From: Paenibacillus sp. BK033
GTDB lineage: Bacteria; Bacillota; Bacilli; Paenibacillales; Paenibacillaceae
Reading direction: 5' to 3'
Length of the DNA: 64,000 nucleotides
Assembly: GCF_004345425.1 (NCBI RefSeq)
Contig: NZ_SLVP01000011.1
Coordinates: forward strand, 1 to 64,000
Below are positions 6,792 to 15,401 of this stretch, in pieces. The position numbers and the translations under genes were made by a program. Below the pieces are notes generated by a model. It ran no database searches, was not told where the DNA came from, and saw only the letters and a list, made by a program, of their open reading frames with translations. Each line of letters starts with the position of its first letter. Position 1 is the first letter of the stretch.

Positions 6792-7175
6792 ATGTTGACT
6801 ATAAGAGAAGTTACTGTATTGACGGGAATAACGGCTCCAACCCTTCGATATTACGAAAAGGAGGGGCTGCTTCCACATGTGAAAAGAAATGAAAACGGGA
6901 AGCGGCTGTATGACGAAGAAGATTTAAGCTGGATATCCTTTGTTACTGCGCTTCGAGCCACAGGAATGCCGATCGCTCAAATTCAGAAGTATGTATACTT
7001 GTATAAAGAAGGGGACTCGACGATTTCGGAACGAAAAATGATGATGCTTCATCATAAAAAAGAAATTGAGAAGAGCATAAGGGCACTATACTTCAACTTG
7101 GATAAAATAAACTATAAACTTGCTCTATATGATGTGTTAGAGTCTCAGATTGACCGAACTACCATAAAAATTTGA
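6792..7175 (+). CDS. MerR family transcriptional regulator
   Basis: 127-residue DNA-binding regulator. The N-terminal winged helix-turn-helix is clear: TIREVTVLTGI, then TLRYYEKEGLLP at about residues 18-29, then the wing GKRLYDEEDL. The C-terminal half is a dimerisation coiled coil (KKEIEKSIRALYFNLDKINYKL is interrupted by no cysteines). No metal-binding cysteines are present, so it belongs to the AdhR/YyaN-like organic-signal group rather than the metal sensors. It is divergent from the SDR gene and probably activates it. RBS GAAGG lies seven bases before ATG 6792. Confidence 0.88.
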   Translation: MLTIREVTVLTGITAPTLRYYEKEGLLPHVKRNENGKRLYDEEDLSWISFVTALRATGMPIAQIQKYVYLYKEGDSTISERKMMMLHHKKEIEKSIRALYFNLDKINYKLALYDVLESQIDRTTIKI

Positions 7176-7380
7176 TTTCATACCGAGCCCCTGCAAGTTT
7201 CGTCCTGCTTATGATAGGGTTCCGCGTATCGATTCTTATAAAAGTCGATTGTCTCATCATCTGACGCGGATGGAAAAAAGATCGCGGCGTTCAAGATATT
7301 GAATCGATTACTAAGCTGGCGGAAAGAACAAAAGCTGAGTCTTAAACGTCCTGAACATGCTCCTTCTGCCAATACGGCAG

Positions 7381-7417
7381 AGGGGGCTTTTGCCTTCCAG
7401 AAGCAAACCCCCCTTTT
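7381..7417. terminator. Terminator between convergent MerR and nitroreductase genes
   Basis: GGGGGCTTTTGC and GCAAACCCCCC pair imperfectly, followed by TTTT. The 290 bases between the two genes (7176-7469) otherwise hold no supported gene; the short open frames there have no start site and no recognisable family. Confidence 0.6.
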
Positions 7418-7469
7418 CGTTACGTATCGTTCTATAACCCCGCCATAGACACTGCGGGAATATTCTCAA

Positions 7470-8120
7470 TTATGCCCATGTTGTAACCGTCTCTAATGGT
7501 AATCGATAGGAAGGATAACCTTCTTTTGCTGCTTTCCCTATCGAGATTAACATGACCGGTTGGAAACGGTTTTTATCCAAACCAAACGCTTCGGCAATTT
7601 GATCCTTCTCATAACCGGCCATCGGGTTGGTGTCATACCCGTGGGCACGGGCCACGAGCATAAGCTGCATCGAAACGAGGCTTGAGTCAATCAGATTCAT
7701 ACTATGAAGACCGGATTCACTCAGGCTGGCATAATATTCCTTTGATTGCTCGATTTGCATATCCGCAATGTCCTGAGGCATATAGCCTAGTTCAACGGAT
7801 TTGCCGATAATTTCGTCCATATATGCAATGTTGTTTTTATCATAAAATACCGCGATAACAGCCGATGAAGTCAAAGCTTGCGTCCGGTTGAAGGAGGCTA
7901 GCGGAGCAAGTGTTTCTTTACCTTCTTTGCTGTCGATGACAAGGAAACGCCAAGGCTGCATATTAATGGCTGAGGGGGCGCGGGTAGCTTCCGACAAAAT
8001 TTCGCTCATTTCCTCCCTGCTGATCTTCACTTCAGGATCGTAGGCTTTAACAGCACGGCGACCAAAAACGATTTCGTTGAAATCGTTTGTTTGATGGAAT
8101 TTCCCAGTGTAATTTTTCAT
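7470..8120 (-). CDS. Nitroreductase family protein (YdgI/YodC-like)
   Basis: FMN-dependent NAD(P)H oxidoreductase acting on nitro compounds, quinones or similar electrophiles. 216 residues from ATG 8120, which follows AAAAGGAGAGG; an upstream in-frame extension lacks a ribosome site. The FMN-binding start RRAVKAYDPEVKIS, the phosphate-binding ATRAPSAINMQPWRF and the C-terminal PVMLISIGKAA match the family. It is divergent from a MerR regulator, with a shared operator between them, so induction by an electrophile is likely. Confidence 0.88.
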   Translation of the reverse strand: MKNYTGKFHQTNDFNEIVFGRRAVKAYDPEVKISREEMSEILSEATRAPSAINMQPWRFLVIDSKEGKETLAPLASFNRTQALTSSAVIAVFYDKNNIAYMDEIIGKSVELGYMPQDIADMQIEQSKEYYASLSESGLHSMNLIDSSLVSMQLMLVARAHGYDTNPMAGYEKDQIAEAFGLDKNRFQPVMLISIGKAAKEGYPSYRLPLETVTTWA

Positions 8121-8193
8121 GTGAATTCCTCTCCTTTTTATCTTTATAAGATTTTTGAAGTTGCGGTACCTACCACTTACCTTCACTTTGACG

Positions 8194-8224
8194 AGTGTAA
8201 ACTATGAAGTATACTTTATAGCAA
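8194..8224 (-). promoter_or_regulatory. MerR-type promoter and operator of the nitroreductase gene
   Basis: On the minus strand, TTGCTA and TACACT are separated by 19 bases. The spacer contains CTATAAAGTATACTTCATAG (8202-8221 with its flank), a 20-bp palindrome with one mismatch. This is the second MerR-style promoter in 2 kb. Confidence 0.75.
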
Positions 8225-8248
8225 GAGAGGAAATTCGAGGTGATTAAT

Positions 8249-8614
8249 ATGAAGATTAGTGAGGTAGCAAAAGCTGCTGAGCTTCCTATATCTACTATCC
8301 GTTACTATGAGAAAATCGGCATTATTACTGAGGATTATATACTTAGAGATCAGAATAATTATCGGAAGTATGCTGCAGGAGTCATCCCATATATTGAAGT
8401 TGTTAAACAATGTTTGGCTGTTGGTTTTTCGATTCATGATATAAAATCAATGATCTCATTACATGGAATAACAAAAGAGGAGCTAACCCGCATTATTAGA
8501 AATAAAGTGTCCGAAATCGAAGAGGCTCAACTAAAATTAGAGAATTCCAAACAAAGTCTTTATGATATTCTCGAATCAGATGTTACATGTGAAGACGGGT
8601 TCGGAAAATACTGA
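8249..8614 (+). CDS. MerR family transcriptional regulator
   Basis: About 121 residues. N-terminal helix-turn-helix KISEVAKAAELPISTIRYYEK is interrupted only after the RYYEKIGI signature at about residues 19-26, followed by the wing NYRKYAAGVIPYI. The C-terminal half is a coiled coil (EIEEAQLKLENSKQSLYDIL). There are no metal-ligand cysteine pairs. A GTG at 8240 is in frame, but the ATG at 8249 has GAGGTG six bases ahead. It is divergent from the nitroreductase gene and is probably its regulator. Confidence 0.87.
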   Translation: MKISEVAKAAELPISTIRYYEKIGIITEDYILRDQNNYRKYAAGVIPYIEVVKQCLAVGFSIHDIKSMISLHGITKEELTRIIRNKVSEIEEAQLKLENSKQSLYDILESDVTCEDGFGKY

Positions 8615-8719
8615 TTTTAAATATTTCAAACGAACGCTCATTCGTGGAGTAAAAGGGCCCAGTAGACTGGGGGGGATTTGCAACTCTGCCACAGAACAGG
8701 GCTACTCTTGCAGCAGAAT

Positions 8720-8870
8720 TAAGAAGGACTCGCCGCTGCGAACGCTTCGCACCGAAGGCGTATACGAATATAAGTTCTTCCATCAAACAGGAGAGCTTCT
8801 TTGCCGACTTTCGCTGTAAGCTTCTTACCGTCTTTGGTAATCGTCGCCGAGTGCTTTTGTTACAGCCGAC
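8720..8870 (-). pseudogene. Remnant of a stalk-domain (copper amine oxidase N-terminal-like) protein
   Basis: One minus-strand frame reads TKDGKKLTAKVGKEALLFDG followed by RTYIRIR and EAFAA. This matches the conserved end of the stalk domain common in Paenibacillus surface proteins (DGRTYIPLR...EAFGA). No start, signal peptide or complete domain remains. The rest of the 8615-9079 interval shows no gene. Confidence 0.45.
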
Positions 8871-9079
8871 CTGTGATTTCACCCATCTACAACTTCCCTT
8901 TAAGCCTTATGTAACTATCTGCATGAACGCTGATAGAGAATAGTAGCGAAACTGCGGTTACAAACCCAATTAAAGGTTTACTTAATTTCATTCTCATTTC
9001 ACGCTTCATTATCATCTTTAGCAGATATACATCAAGATTTTGATTTTACCGTATCACTTTGTTATTGGTGTGTCATGAC

Positions 9080-9109
9080 AAAGAGAACAGCCCGCCGGCT
9101 GTTCTCTTT
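9080..9109 (-). terminator. Terminator of the Gly/Pro-rich protein gene
   Basis: AAAGAGAACAGCC and GGCTGTTCTCTTT form a perfect 13-bp stem with a four-base loop, twelve bases after the stop codon. Confidence 0.85.
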
Positions 9110-9120
9110 CGCTATTTGCC

Positions 9121-9540
9121 TTAGAAGCACGTAAACGAGCGAATCTGATTCAAATCGATGCCGAAGTACGCCCAGAAGAAGCCGAACCATCTGAACCCTG
9201 CAACAGAATTACGCCCGACGAATACCGGGAAGAACCAGAATTGCCCGCCGTTGTTCAGCCAAATGTATGTGTTGCGGAACAAGCAGCCTCTGATCCCGCC
9301 AGGGTCGACGGCAAATGTGGTAAACGGCATTTGCGGTACGAATTGCGGTGGAGGAGCCATGGGCGCTTGAACTCCTCCTGGTGCACCCCCTGGAAACCCC
9401 GGAGTCCCCGGAAACCCACCTGGAAATCCACCTGGAAACCCACCTGGAAACCCCGGTCCTCCCGGTCCTCCCGGCACGCCAGGACCGCCCGGAAATCCCG
9501 GAAACCCTCCGCCGGTTCCCGGCGTTGGAAAAAAACCCAT
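9121..9540 (-). CDS. Gly/Pro/Phe-rich protein with conserved aromatic C-terminus
   Basis: 139 residues from ATG 9540 behind AAAGGAG. Residues 1-60 are a low-complexity run of PGG, FPGG and GFPG units, not strict collagen Gly-X-Y. After a proline-rich linker (PMAPPPQFVP) comes a compact domain of about 65 residues with CLFRNTYIWL, FWFFPVFVGRNSVAGFRW and a final IRSFTCF, with two cysteines. I recall this type of protein from Paenibacillus and Bacillus spore or cell-surface proteins, but it has no assigned function. It has no signal peptide, so a forespore or mother-cell (coat) location would fit better than secretion. Confidence 0.75.
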   Translation of the reverse strand: MGFFPTPGTGGGFPGFPGGPGVPGGPGGPGFPGGFPGGFPGGFPGTPGFPGGAPGGVQAPMAPPPQFVPQMPFTTFAVDPGGIRGCLFRNTYIWLNNGGQFWFFPVFVGRNSVAGFRWFGFFWAYFGIDLNQIRSFTCF

Positions 9541-9758
9541 ATGTGATCGCTCCTTTTAATGAATAGGCATAATCATCATATGCATTCGCGGAGAGGGCGC
9601 CTGGGCGAGTTCCAATAAAAAAATCTTGAGGCACGAAATGCGACTAAAAAGGCTGTACTAACTTTCAAATCCGGTTTAAATATCGCGTTTTGAATAAGGT
9701 TTCCGATAAAGATGACCGAAAACAAGTCTAAAACTCTTAGTCCTATTCGCTTCAAGAG

Positions 9759-9867
9759 ATAGCCCCCATTAGGTAACGTCACGTTGCTCCAGCGGGACGT
9801 TCGCGAGTACCCGCCGGAAGAGATCTTGGAGTACTTATATAGAATGTACGGTGCAGCGAGGGAATGA
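9759..9867 (+). pseudogene. Short coding-like fragment before the LuxR gene
   Basis: A plus-strand frame after a stop reads RDVREYPPEEILEYLYRMYG and ends at TGA 9867. It looks like the C-terminal tail of a lost gene, but no family can be named. The rest of 9541-9939 shows no gene or clear promoter. Confidence 0.25.
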
Positions 9868-9939
9868 ACATATGGTAAAAAACTGACGTTGAAGTTATGA
9901 TATTAATGAAAAAAATAATGACATCGGACGGGACAATCT

Positions 9940-12657
9940 ATGAATATTCCGGTTTTAGCAAGCAAGCTTTATATCCCCGTGCCCAGAACGAAAGTTGTCT
10001 TCCGCCCGCGTCTGATCGAGCGGCTGAACGAGGGGCTGGAACGCAAGCTGACCCTCGTTTCCGCCTCCGCCGGTTTCGGCAAAACAACGCTGGTCGGCCA
10101 ATGGGCCGTCGATTGCGATCGGGCAGTCGCTTGGCTGTCGCTGGACGAAAGGGACAATGACTCCACGCGCTTCTTCCTTCATCTCATCGCTGCCGTGCAG
10201 TCTATTGCGGAGAGCGTCGGAAACAGCGTGTTCACCGCTTTCGAATCGTCTCAGTCCCCGCAAATCGAATCGATTCTCACGGTTCTGCTTAATGAAATCT
10301 CGACTTTCCAGTTCAAAATCGTTCTTGTCCTGGACGATTACCATCTCATCGATTCGGAACAGATCGACGATGCCCTCCTCTTCCTGCTCGAGCACCTCCC
10401 TCCGCAAATGCACCTGGTTATCGCCACTCGCGAAAACCCGCAGCTGCCCCTGGGCAAATTGCGCGCAAGAGGACATTTGACCGAGCTGCGCGACAGCGAT
10501 CTTCGATTTACTTCCAAAGAAGCTGCGGCTTTCCTTCATCAAGCGACAGGGCTGGATCTAACGGCCGACGAAATGGCTGCCCTGGAATCCCGGACCGAAG
10601 GCTGGATTGCGGGACTCCAGCTGGCGGCTCTCTCGATGCAAGGCCGCGAGGACATTCCCGGGTTCGTTCGGGCATTTTCCGGAGACAATCGGTACATTGT
10701 GGACTACTTGGCCGAAGAGGTTCTGCAGCGCCAGCCGGAGCCCATCCGAAGATTTTTGCTGCAGACATCCATTCTCGACCGTTTGCATGGCCCACTGTGC
10801 GAAGCCGTCACCGGCCAGGCGGAAGGCAACGTACGGTTGTCCGATTTGGAGAAGGGCAATTTCTTTATCGTTCCGCTGGACGACAGACGCCAGTGGTATC
10901 GCTACCATCACCTCTTCGCGGATGTTCTCTACGCTCATTTGAAGGCGGATCAGCCCGATCAAATCGCTTCATTGCATCGTCGTGCAAGCATTTGGTACGA
11001 GCGGAACGGCTCCGCGGACGATGCGATCCGCCATGCTCTCGCAGCAAAGGATTTCACGCGAGCGGCGGACCTGATCGAGCTGGCCTGCCCGACGATGGCC
11101 AAGCTTCGACAAGAAGCTACGATGCTACGTTGGCTAAAGGCGCTGCCTGACGAGTTGGTTCGCCGTCGGCCCGTGCTCAGCGTTGTGTATGCTGGGGCGC
11201 TGCTGACCCTCGGCAAGCCGGAGGGTGTAGAAGAACGGATTCGGGACGCCGAAAGCGGGCTGGAGCCGACGGCAGACTTGAACGAACGACCGGATGTCCA
11301 CTCGTCTTCGGCTGAGAAGGTTTTCGTAGACGAAGCCGAATATCGCCGTCTCCCTGGAACGATCGCAATGTATCGGTCAGCGCTTGCCCTCATGACGGGC
11401 AATTTAATCGATGCAATGAAGTACGCCCGACTGGTGCTGAGCCTCATGCCGAAAGATGCCTATCTCAAGCGCGGAGCGGCATCCGCTCTCCTTGGACTCA
11501 CCTCCTGGACAAGCGGGAGCCTCGATGAAGCTTATCGTCTGTTCGCTGATGGCATGGCCGACGTGCAGCAAGGCGGGTACATCTCCGACGCGATCGGGGG
11601 CACGAACGCCCTTGCCGATATCCGAATCGTTCAAGGCCGTCTCCGTCAGGCGATGAGCCTATACGAGCGGGGATTGCAGCTTTCGATCGAGCATGGTGAT
11701 CCTGTCATGCGGGGAACGGCGGACATGTACGTGGGGATGGGCGAAATCCATCGCGAGCGCAACGATCTGGAGACCGCCATGCAGCTTCTGCTGAAAAGCG
11801 AGGAACAAGGCGAGCATACCGGATTTCCGCAATACCGGTATCGCTGGCACGTCGCGATGGCTCGAGTATGCGAGGCGCAAGGAGACTTGCAAAGCGCGCT
11901 CGACCTCCTCGACGATGCGGAGCGCTTTTATGTCGGTGATCTTTTCCCGAATGTGCGTCCTGTGGAGGCGATGAAAACAAAGGTGCTGATCGCGCAGGGG
12001 AAACTGCGCGAAGCGCTCGAATGGGCACGCGCACATGGCCTGACCGCCCGGGACGAACTGAGTTACCTGCGCGAATTCGAGCATATCACTTTAGCCAGAT
12101 TGCTTCTTGCCCGTTTTCGAAGCAATCGGGAATACAGCTTTTTACATGAGGCCATGGGACTTCTTGAGCGCCTCCGTCAAGCGGCGGAAGAAGGCGAAAG
12201 GACGGGAAGCGCGATCGAAATCATGATCGTGACGGCTCTTGCGCATCAAATGAAAGGAGACACGCCTGCTGCGCTTGGGCCGCTGGAACGCGCCTTGACT
12301 TTGGCTGAACCGGAGGGCTACTTCCGTATTTTCGTAGACGAAGGCCAACCTATGGAGGTTCTGCTGGGAGCCGCCTCGAAACAAGGACTCAACCCCAAGG
12401 AATTTGTTCGCAGGCTCCTGGCAGCCTTTAGCCGGACCAAACCGGCTGCAAACCATTCGCTGCGTGAACCGCTAAGCGAACGTGAACGCGACGTACTTCG
12501 GTTGCTAAGAACCGAACTAAGCGGACCGGATATTGCCCGCGAGCTGATAGTTTCCCTGAACACCCTGCGAACCCACACCAAAAACATTTACGACAAGCTC
12601 GGGGTGAACAACCGCCGCGCAGCCGTCCGACGGTCCGAGGAACTCGATTTGTTATAA
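9940..12657 (+). CDS. LuxR family ATP-binding transcriptional regulator (LAL/MalT-type)
   Basis: 905-residue signal-transducing activator of the STAND ATPase type. The Walker A loop SAGFGKTT is at residues 43-50, and the Walker B-like VLVLDDYHLID near 130. The middle (about 330-830) is helical and TPR-like, as in MalT, and would bind the inducer. The C-terminal LuxR helix-turn-helix runs from about 843 (LSERERDVLRLL, then TLRTHTKNIYDKLGVNNRRAAV). Length matches the family. The ribosome site before ATG 9940 is weak. It is followed in the same direction by two small genes that often accompany such regulators. The inducer is unknown. Confidence 0.92.
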   Translation: MNIPVLASKLYIPVPRTKVVFRPRLIERLNEGLERKLTLVSASAGFGKTTLVGQWAVDCDRAVAWLSLDERDNDSTRFFLHLIAAVQSIAESVGNSVFTAFESSQSPQIESILTVLLNEISTFQFKIVLVLDDYHLIDSEQIDDALLFLLEHLPPQMHLVIATRENPQLPLGKLRARGHLTELRDSDLRFTSKEAAAFLHQATGLDLTADEMAALESRTEGWIAGLQLAALSMQGREDIPGFVRAFSGDNRYIVDYLAEEVLQRQPEPIRRFLLQTSILDRLHGPLCEAVTGQAEGNVRLSDLEKGNFFIVPLDDRRQWYRYHHLFADVLYAHLKADQPDQIASLHRRASIWYERNGSADDAIRHALAAKDFTRAADLIELACPTMAKLRQEATMLRWLKALPDELVRRRPVLSVVYAGALLTLGKPEGVEERIRDAESGLEPTADLNERPDVHSSSAEKVFVDEAEYRRLPGTIAMYRSALALMTGNLIDAMKYARLVLSLMPKDAYLKRGAASALLGLTSWTSGSLDEAYRLFADGMADVQQGGYISDAIGGTNALADIRIVQGRLRQAMSLYERGLQLSIEHGDPVMRGTADMYVGMGEIHRERNDLETAMQLLLKSEEQGEHTGFPQYRYRWHVAMARVCEAQGDLQSALDLLDDAERFYVGDLFPNVRPVEAMKTKVLIAQGKLREALEWARAHGLTARDELSYLREFEHITLARLLLARFRSNREYSFLHEAMGLLERLRQAAEEGERTGSAIEIMIVTALAHQMKGDTPAALGPLERALTLAEPEGYFRIFVDEGQPMEVLLGAASKQGLNPKEFVRRLLAAFSRTKPAANHSLREPLSERERDVLRLLRTELSGPDIARELIVSLNTLRTHTKNIYDKLGVNNRRAAVRRSEELDLL

Positions 12658-12843
12658 CGTAAGCGCATCCCCCCGCCCTGGCAAAATAACCGGGGCTTCT
12701 TTGCGTTTCCCAATAAAATTTCGCCACATCAATCACCACATGTGGTGATGCGGTCTCCCTACATGAACAATTATCATTGGATCTAGCAAGAACACGCGTA
12801 GACAGGAATCGAAAACGCAGGAGGGAGATGCAGGTGGTGAATA

Positions 12844-13095
12844 ATGAGTGAGACGCAAGGGTCAATGGAAAGCCGACACGACGGATTTTACGAGATTTGC
12901 ATTAAGGGGCACTTGGATGCCAGATGGGCTTATTGGTTCGAAGGGATGAGCCTTACGCACGGGAGCGACGGAACGACCGTCCTTTACGGCCCGGTGGCCG
13001 ACCAGGCCGCCTTGCATGGCATGCTGAGAAAAATACGGGATCTCGGCCTTGCATTAGTATCGGTCATTCAAAAAAAGAAGGAGACGAACCCATGA
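12844..13095 (+). CDS. Small conserved protein, LAL-regulator associated
   Basis: 83 residues. Its core IKGHLDARWAYWFEGM, then GPVADQAALHGMLRKIRDLG, is a conserved pattern that I recall from small proteins encoded next to LuxR/LAL regulators and membrane proteins; no function is known. The stop codon overlaps the start of the next gene (ATGA at 13092-13095), which indicates translational coupling. It follows the LAL gene after 186 bases that hold no clear terminator. Confidence 0.7.
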   Translation: MSETQGSMESRHDGFYEICIKGHLDARWAYWFEGMSLTHGSDGTTVLYGPVADQAALHGMLRKIRDLGLALVSVIQKKKETNP

Positions 13096-13790
13096 ACAAA
13101 GAGAGTAAAATTACAGTAATTTCGCGTCTTTTCCGCTTCGCCGGCGTAGCCGCTATGTTGTCAGGGATCCTGTTTGTCGTCATTCAAACGATCCATCCGC
13201 TGGACATTCTTTCATCCGTCAACACCGATCGGTGGGTCCTCGTTCACTTATTGGGCATAGCCATGTGCTTCCTCGGCCTGCTCGGCCTGACGGGGATCTA
13301 CGCCAGGCAAGCGGCAGAGACCGGCTGGCTTGGTCTGATCGGCTATTTCACGTTAAGCCTCTTCTATGCGCTTACGATGGCTTTTCAATTCGTCGAAGCC
13401 CTTATTTCTCCGACGCTCGTAACCGAGTCTCCAAAGCTTGAGGAGAGCATCTTGGCGATCGCCGGGGGATCTTCCGGCGAGTACCTCGGAGCCCTTGAAA
13501 CGACTTACATGTTGACGGGCATCCTGTACTTGCTCGGCGGCCTGTTATTTGGCATCGCATCATTCCGCGCCCGCATCCTGTCGCGCTGGGCGGCCGGTTT
13601 GCTTGCCTTAGGAACGATTCTGCCTCTTCCTTTGTCTTCGCTGGTCCATCATCCGTACGATCGGTTTTTGGCGGTGCCTGTTGGGCTGGCCCAGGCTTGG
13701 CTGGGTTATTCCCTCTGGCGATCCTTGTCCAAGGAGAGGAAGGAAGGTGTCCCAGATCTTCAAAGCGCCGGCAAAAGAGTCCCCGGCTAA
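13092..13790 (+). CDS. Six-TM-class membrane protein (DUF4386-like)
   Basis: Hydrophobic protein of 232 residues from ATG 13092, which overlaps the stop of the small gene ahead. About six membrane segments are visible, starting at residues 14-31 (FAGVAAMLSGILFVVI) and 46-68. The layout, with a long loop after the third segment, resembles DUF4386-type integral membrane proteins. Function unknown. Probably co-transcribed with the LAL regulator and the 83-residue protein. Confidence 0.7.
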   Translation: MNKESKITVISRLFRFAGVAAMLSGILFVVIQTIHPLDILSSVNTDRWVLVHLLGIAMCFLGLLGLTGIYARQAAETGWLGLIGYFTLSLFYALTMAFQFVEALISPTLVTESPKLEESILAIAGGSSGEYLGALETTYMLTGILYLLGGLLFGIASFRARILSRWAAGLLALGTILPLPLSSLVHHPYDRFLAVPVGLAQAWLGYSLWRSLSKERKEGVPDLQSAGKRVPG

Positions 13791-13878
13791 GCTCCTCATA
13801 TCCGGCCTGATTTTTCTGAGCTTCATTCGGCGATCGGAAGAACATTTGATGCGAAGGCTGGCTGTTTGGTCCATATAA

Positions 13879-13927
13879 AAAAGGGGGGTCCCACCGTCAT
13901 TTTAACGACTTATGGGATACCCCCTTT
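13879..13927. terminator. Bidirectional terminator between membrane protein and VOC genes
   Basis: AAAGGGGG and CCCCCTTT, extended by TCCCA/TGGGA, form a strong stem. It stops the plus-strand LAL operon and the minus-strand VOC gene. Confidence 0.75.
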
Positions 13928-13937
13928 CGATGTTACA

Positions 13938-13965
13938 TTAAGCTATTGTTCTCCTAAAGGCGAAC
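13938..13965. repeat. Diverged copy of palindromic repeat R
   Basis: TTAAGCTATTGTTCTCCTAA followed by AGGCGAAC. It occupies the same position as in the 1-5 kb island: between a hairpin and the 3' end of a minus-strand gene. It is the only R-like copy recognised outside that island. Confidence 0.45.
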
Positions 13966-13971
13966 CCGCCA

Positions 13972-14382
13972 TTACGCCCTCTGCGTGAAAATCTGGAAGG
14001 TGACGCCGAATTTGTCGGTTACCATCCCGTACGCGGGACTGAAGTAGACCTCCTGCAGGGGGTGATCGACCTGTCCGCCCTCTTTCAGCGCCTCATAATA
14101 CTTCTGGGCTTGCTCCTTATCGGCGATGGTGATGCAGATGTTTACTTGCTTGCCCTGCGCGAACCGGACCCCGGTGGCCGTATCGGCGACAAACAGAACC
14201 GCTCCTCCGATCTTCAGGACGGCATGAGCCACTCGGTCCCTCGCCTGCTCCGACACCGCTTGTCCAGCTTCGCCGAAGGTCTGCTTGAATACCACCTTGG
14301 CTTCCAACGCTTGCTCGTAAAAGGCGATTGCCTCACGAGCGTCTCCGTCCAGCATAATATACGGGGTCAGTTGCACTTCCAT
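13972..14382 (-). CDS. VOC family protein (PhnB-like)
   Basis: 136 residues from ATG 14382, which follows GAAGGAG at nine bases; a longer frame to 14400 lacks a ribosome site. The sequence VQLTPYIMLDGDAREAIAFY is the typical PhnB/glyoxalase-like start, and the end YGMVTDKFGVTFQIFT is its usual C-terminal strand. VOC proteins of this kind are metal-binding or metal-lacking small dimers; the substrate cannot be inferred. A diverged R repeat and a terminator follow it. Confidence 0.85.
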   Translation of the reverse strand: MEVQLTPYIMLDGDAREAIAFYEQALEAKVVFKQTFGEAGQAVSEQARDRVAHAVLKIGGAVLFVADTATGVRFAQGKQVNICITIADKEQAQKYYEALKEGGQVDHPLQEVYFSPAYGMVTDKFGVTFQIFTQRA

Positions 14383-14467
14383 AGTTAACAGCTCCTTCAA
14401 CCTTTAGGATTGATCTTTCTCTGATAGTGTAACCACTAATAGTGACAACTTCTGTCATAATTAGTAG

Positions 14468-15247
14468 TTATTTTATCAAGCCGGGATTAAAGTCGACCGG
14501 CTTCATGCCTTCCGCCTTCCACACCGTGCCTCTTCGCTCGTACTCGAATAAATTTTCGATTTCCTTCGCGATTTGCGGACCTAACTCGCGCTCGACCAAA
14601 TACAAGGCTATATCGAGTCCGGAAGTTACGCCGCCTCCGCTCACAAGACGGGGATTATCCTCCACGATTCTCGCATCAACCGGATTGGCGCCGAGTGCCT
14701 TTAACGCATTCATGCCCAACTCATTGGTAACCGCATACCTGTCCTTGAGCAGCCCTTTCATGGCAAGCAGCAATGAGCCTCCGCATACGGTAGCCACAGT
14801 CACCTCCTTATTGCGAAACGCCTGATGCATCAATTCGGTTAATCGTGAATTCGCAGCCTTTCCAAGTATCTTCGGAATGGCATCCTCCGAATTTCCCGCC
14901 GGTTTGCCAGCCGCTCCAGGGACCAAAATGATGCCAGAACGATTCGGATCAAGCTTCGCCTCCGCCGTGAGGGAAGGTCCGTTCAAGCCGCTCGGGACAG
15001 AGCGTTTGCCTTCTGCGGATACCAATTCTACGGTAATCGCTCCATTCGAGTACATGCCTGCGGCAGTGAATACTTCATAAGGACCCAATGCGTCAAGCAG
15101 ATCGAAGCCGTTAAACAGTACGATTTGAACATGAACGTTTTGGTCCTTGTCCGCATCCTGATCCTTTTTAGTTTTTGCGCTTGCTCCAGGAGCAACCAGA
15201 GCGAGAACGAGTGTCAGCGACAAGAGCAATCCAAGCATCTTTTTCAT
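14468..15247 (-). CDS. Secreted DJ-1/PfpI family protein
   Basis: About 259 residues. The N-terminus is a clear Sec signal peptide (MKKMLGLLLSLTLVLALVAP, cleavage after ASA), followed by a Lys/Asp-rich linker and a DJ-1/PfpI (GATase1-like) domain. The nucleophile elbow ATVCGGSLLLA carries the conserved cysteine, and GGGVTSGLDIALYLVE matches the isonitrile-hydratase/AraC-ligand-domain branch. A GTG at 15259 is in frame, but ATG 15247 gives the better signal peptide. Export of this fold is unusual. Its neighbour at 15402-16427 is a cytoplasmic homologue. Confidence 0.82.
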   Translation of the reverse strand: MKKMLGLLLSLTLVLALVAPGASAKTKKDQDADKDQNVHVQIVLFNGFDLLDALGPYEVFTAAGMYSNGAITVELVSAEGKRSVPSGLNGPSLTAEAKLDPNRSGIILVPGAAGKPAGNSEDAIPKILGKAANSRLTELMHQAFRNKEVTVATVCGGSLLLAMKGLLKDRYAVTNELGMNALKALGANPVDARIVEDNPRLVSGGGVTSGLDIALYLVERELGPQIAKEIENLFEYERRGTVWKAEGMKPVDFNPGLIK

Positions 15248-15401
15248 TGTTAACACCAAATCCTTTCATTTCGATTAGACATGCAAACGGTATGAAGTCA
15301 AAAGCACTCATCGGATTGTTTAAACAAAGCGGGGTCTGCCGACCGTTCTAATGAAAATTTTCGGAATGATCAGCAGTAGCTATACCATGTTACCGGTCAC
15401 T

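Noticed and set aside
7176..7469. Short frames between the MerR and nitroreductase genes
   Set aside because: No start site, no family, and the region is best explained as an intergenic stretch with a terminator.
9576..9782. 68-codon minus-strand frame upstream of the Gly/Pro-rich gene
   Set aside because: No ribosome site, no recognisable motif, and the start lies in a region that resembles another gene tail on the plus strand.
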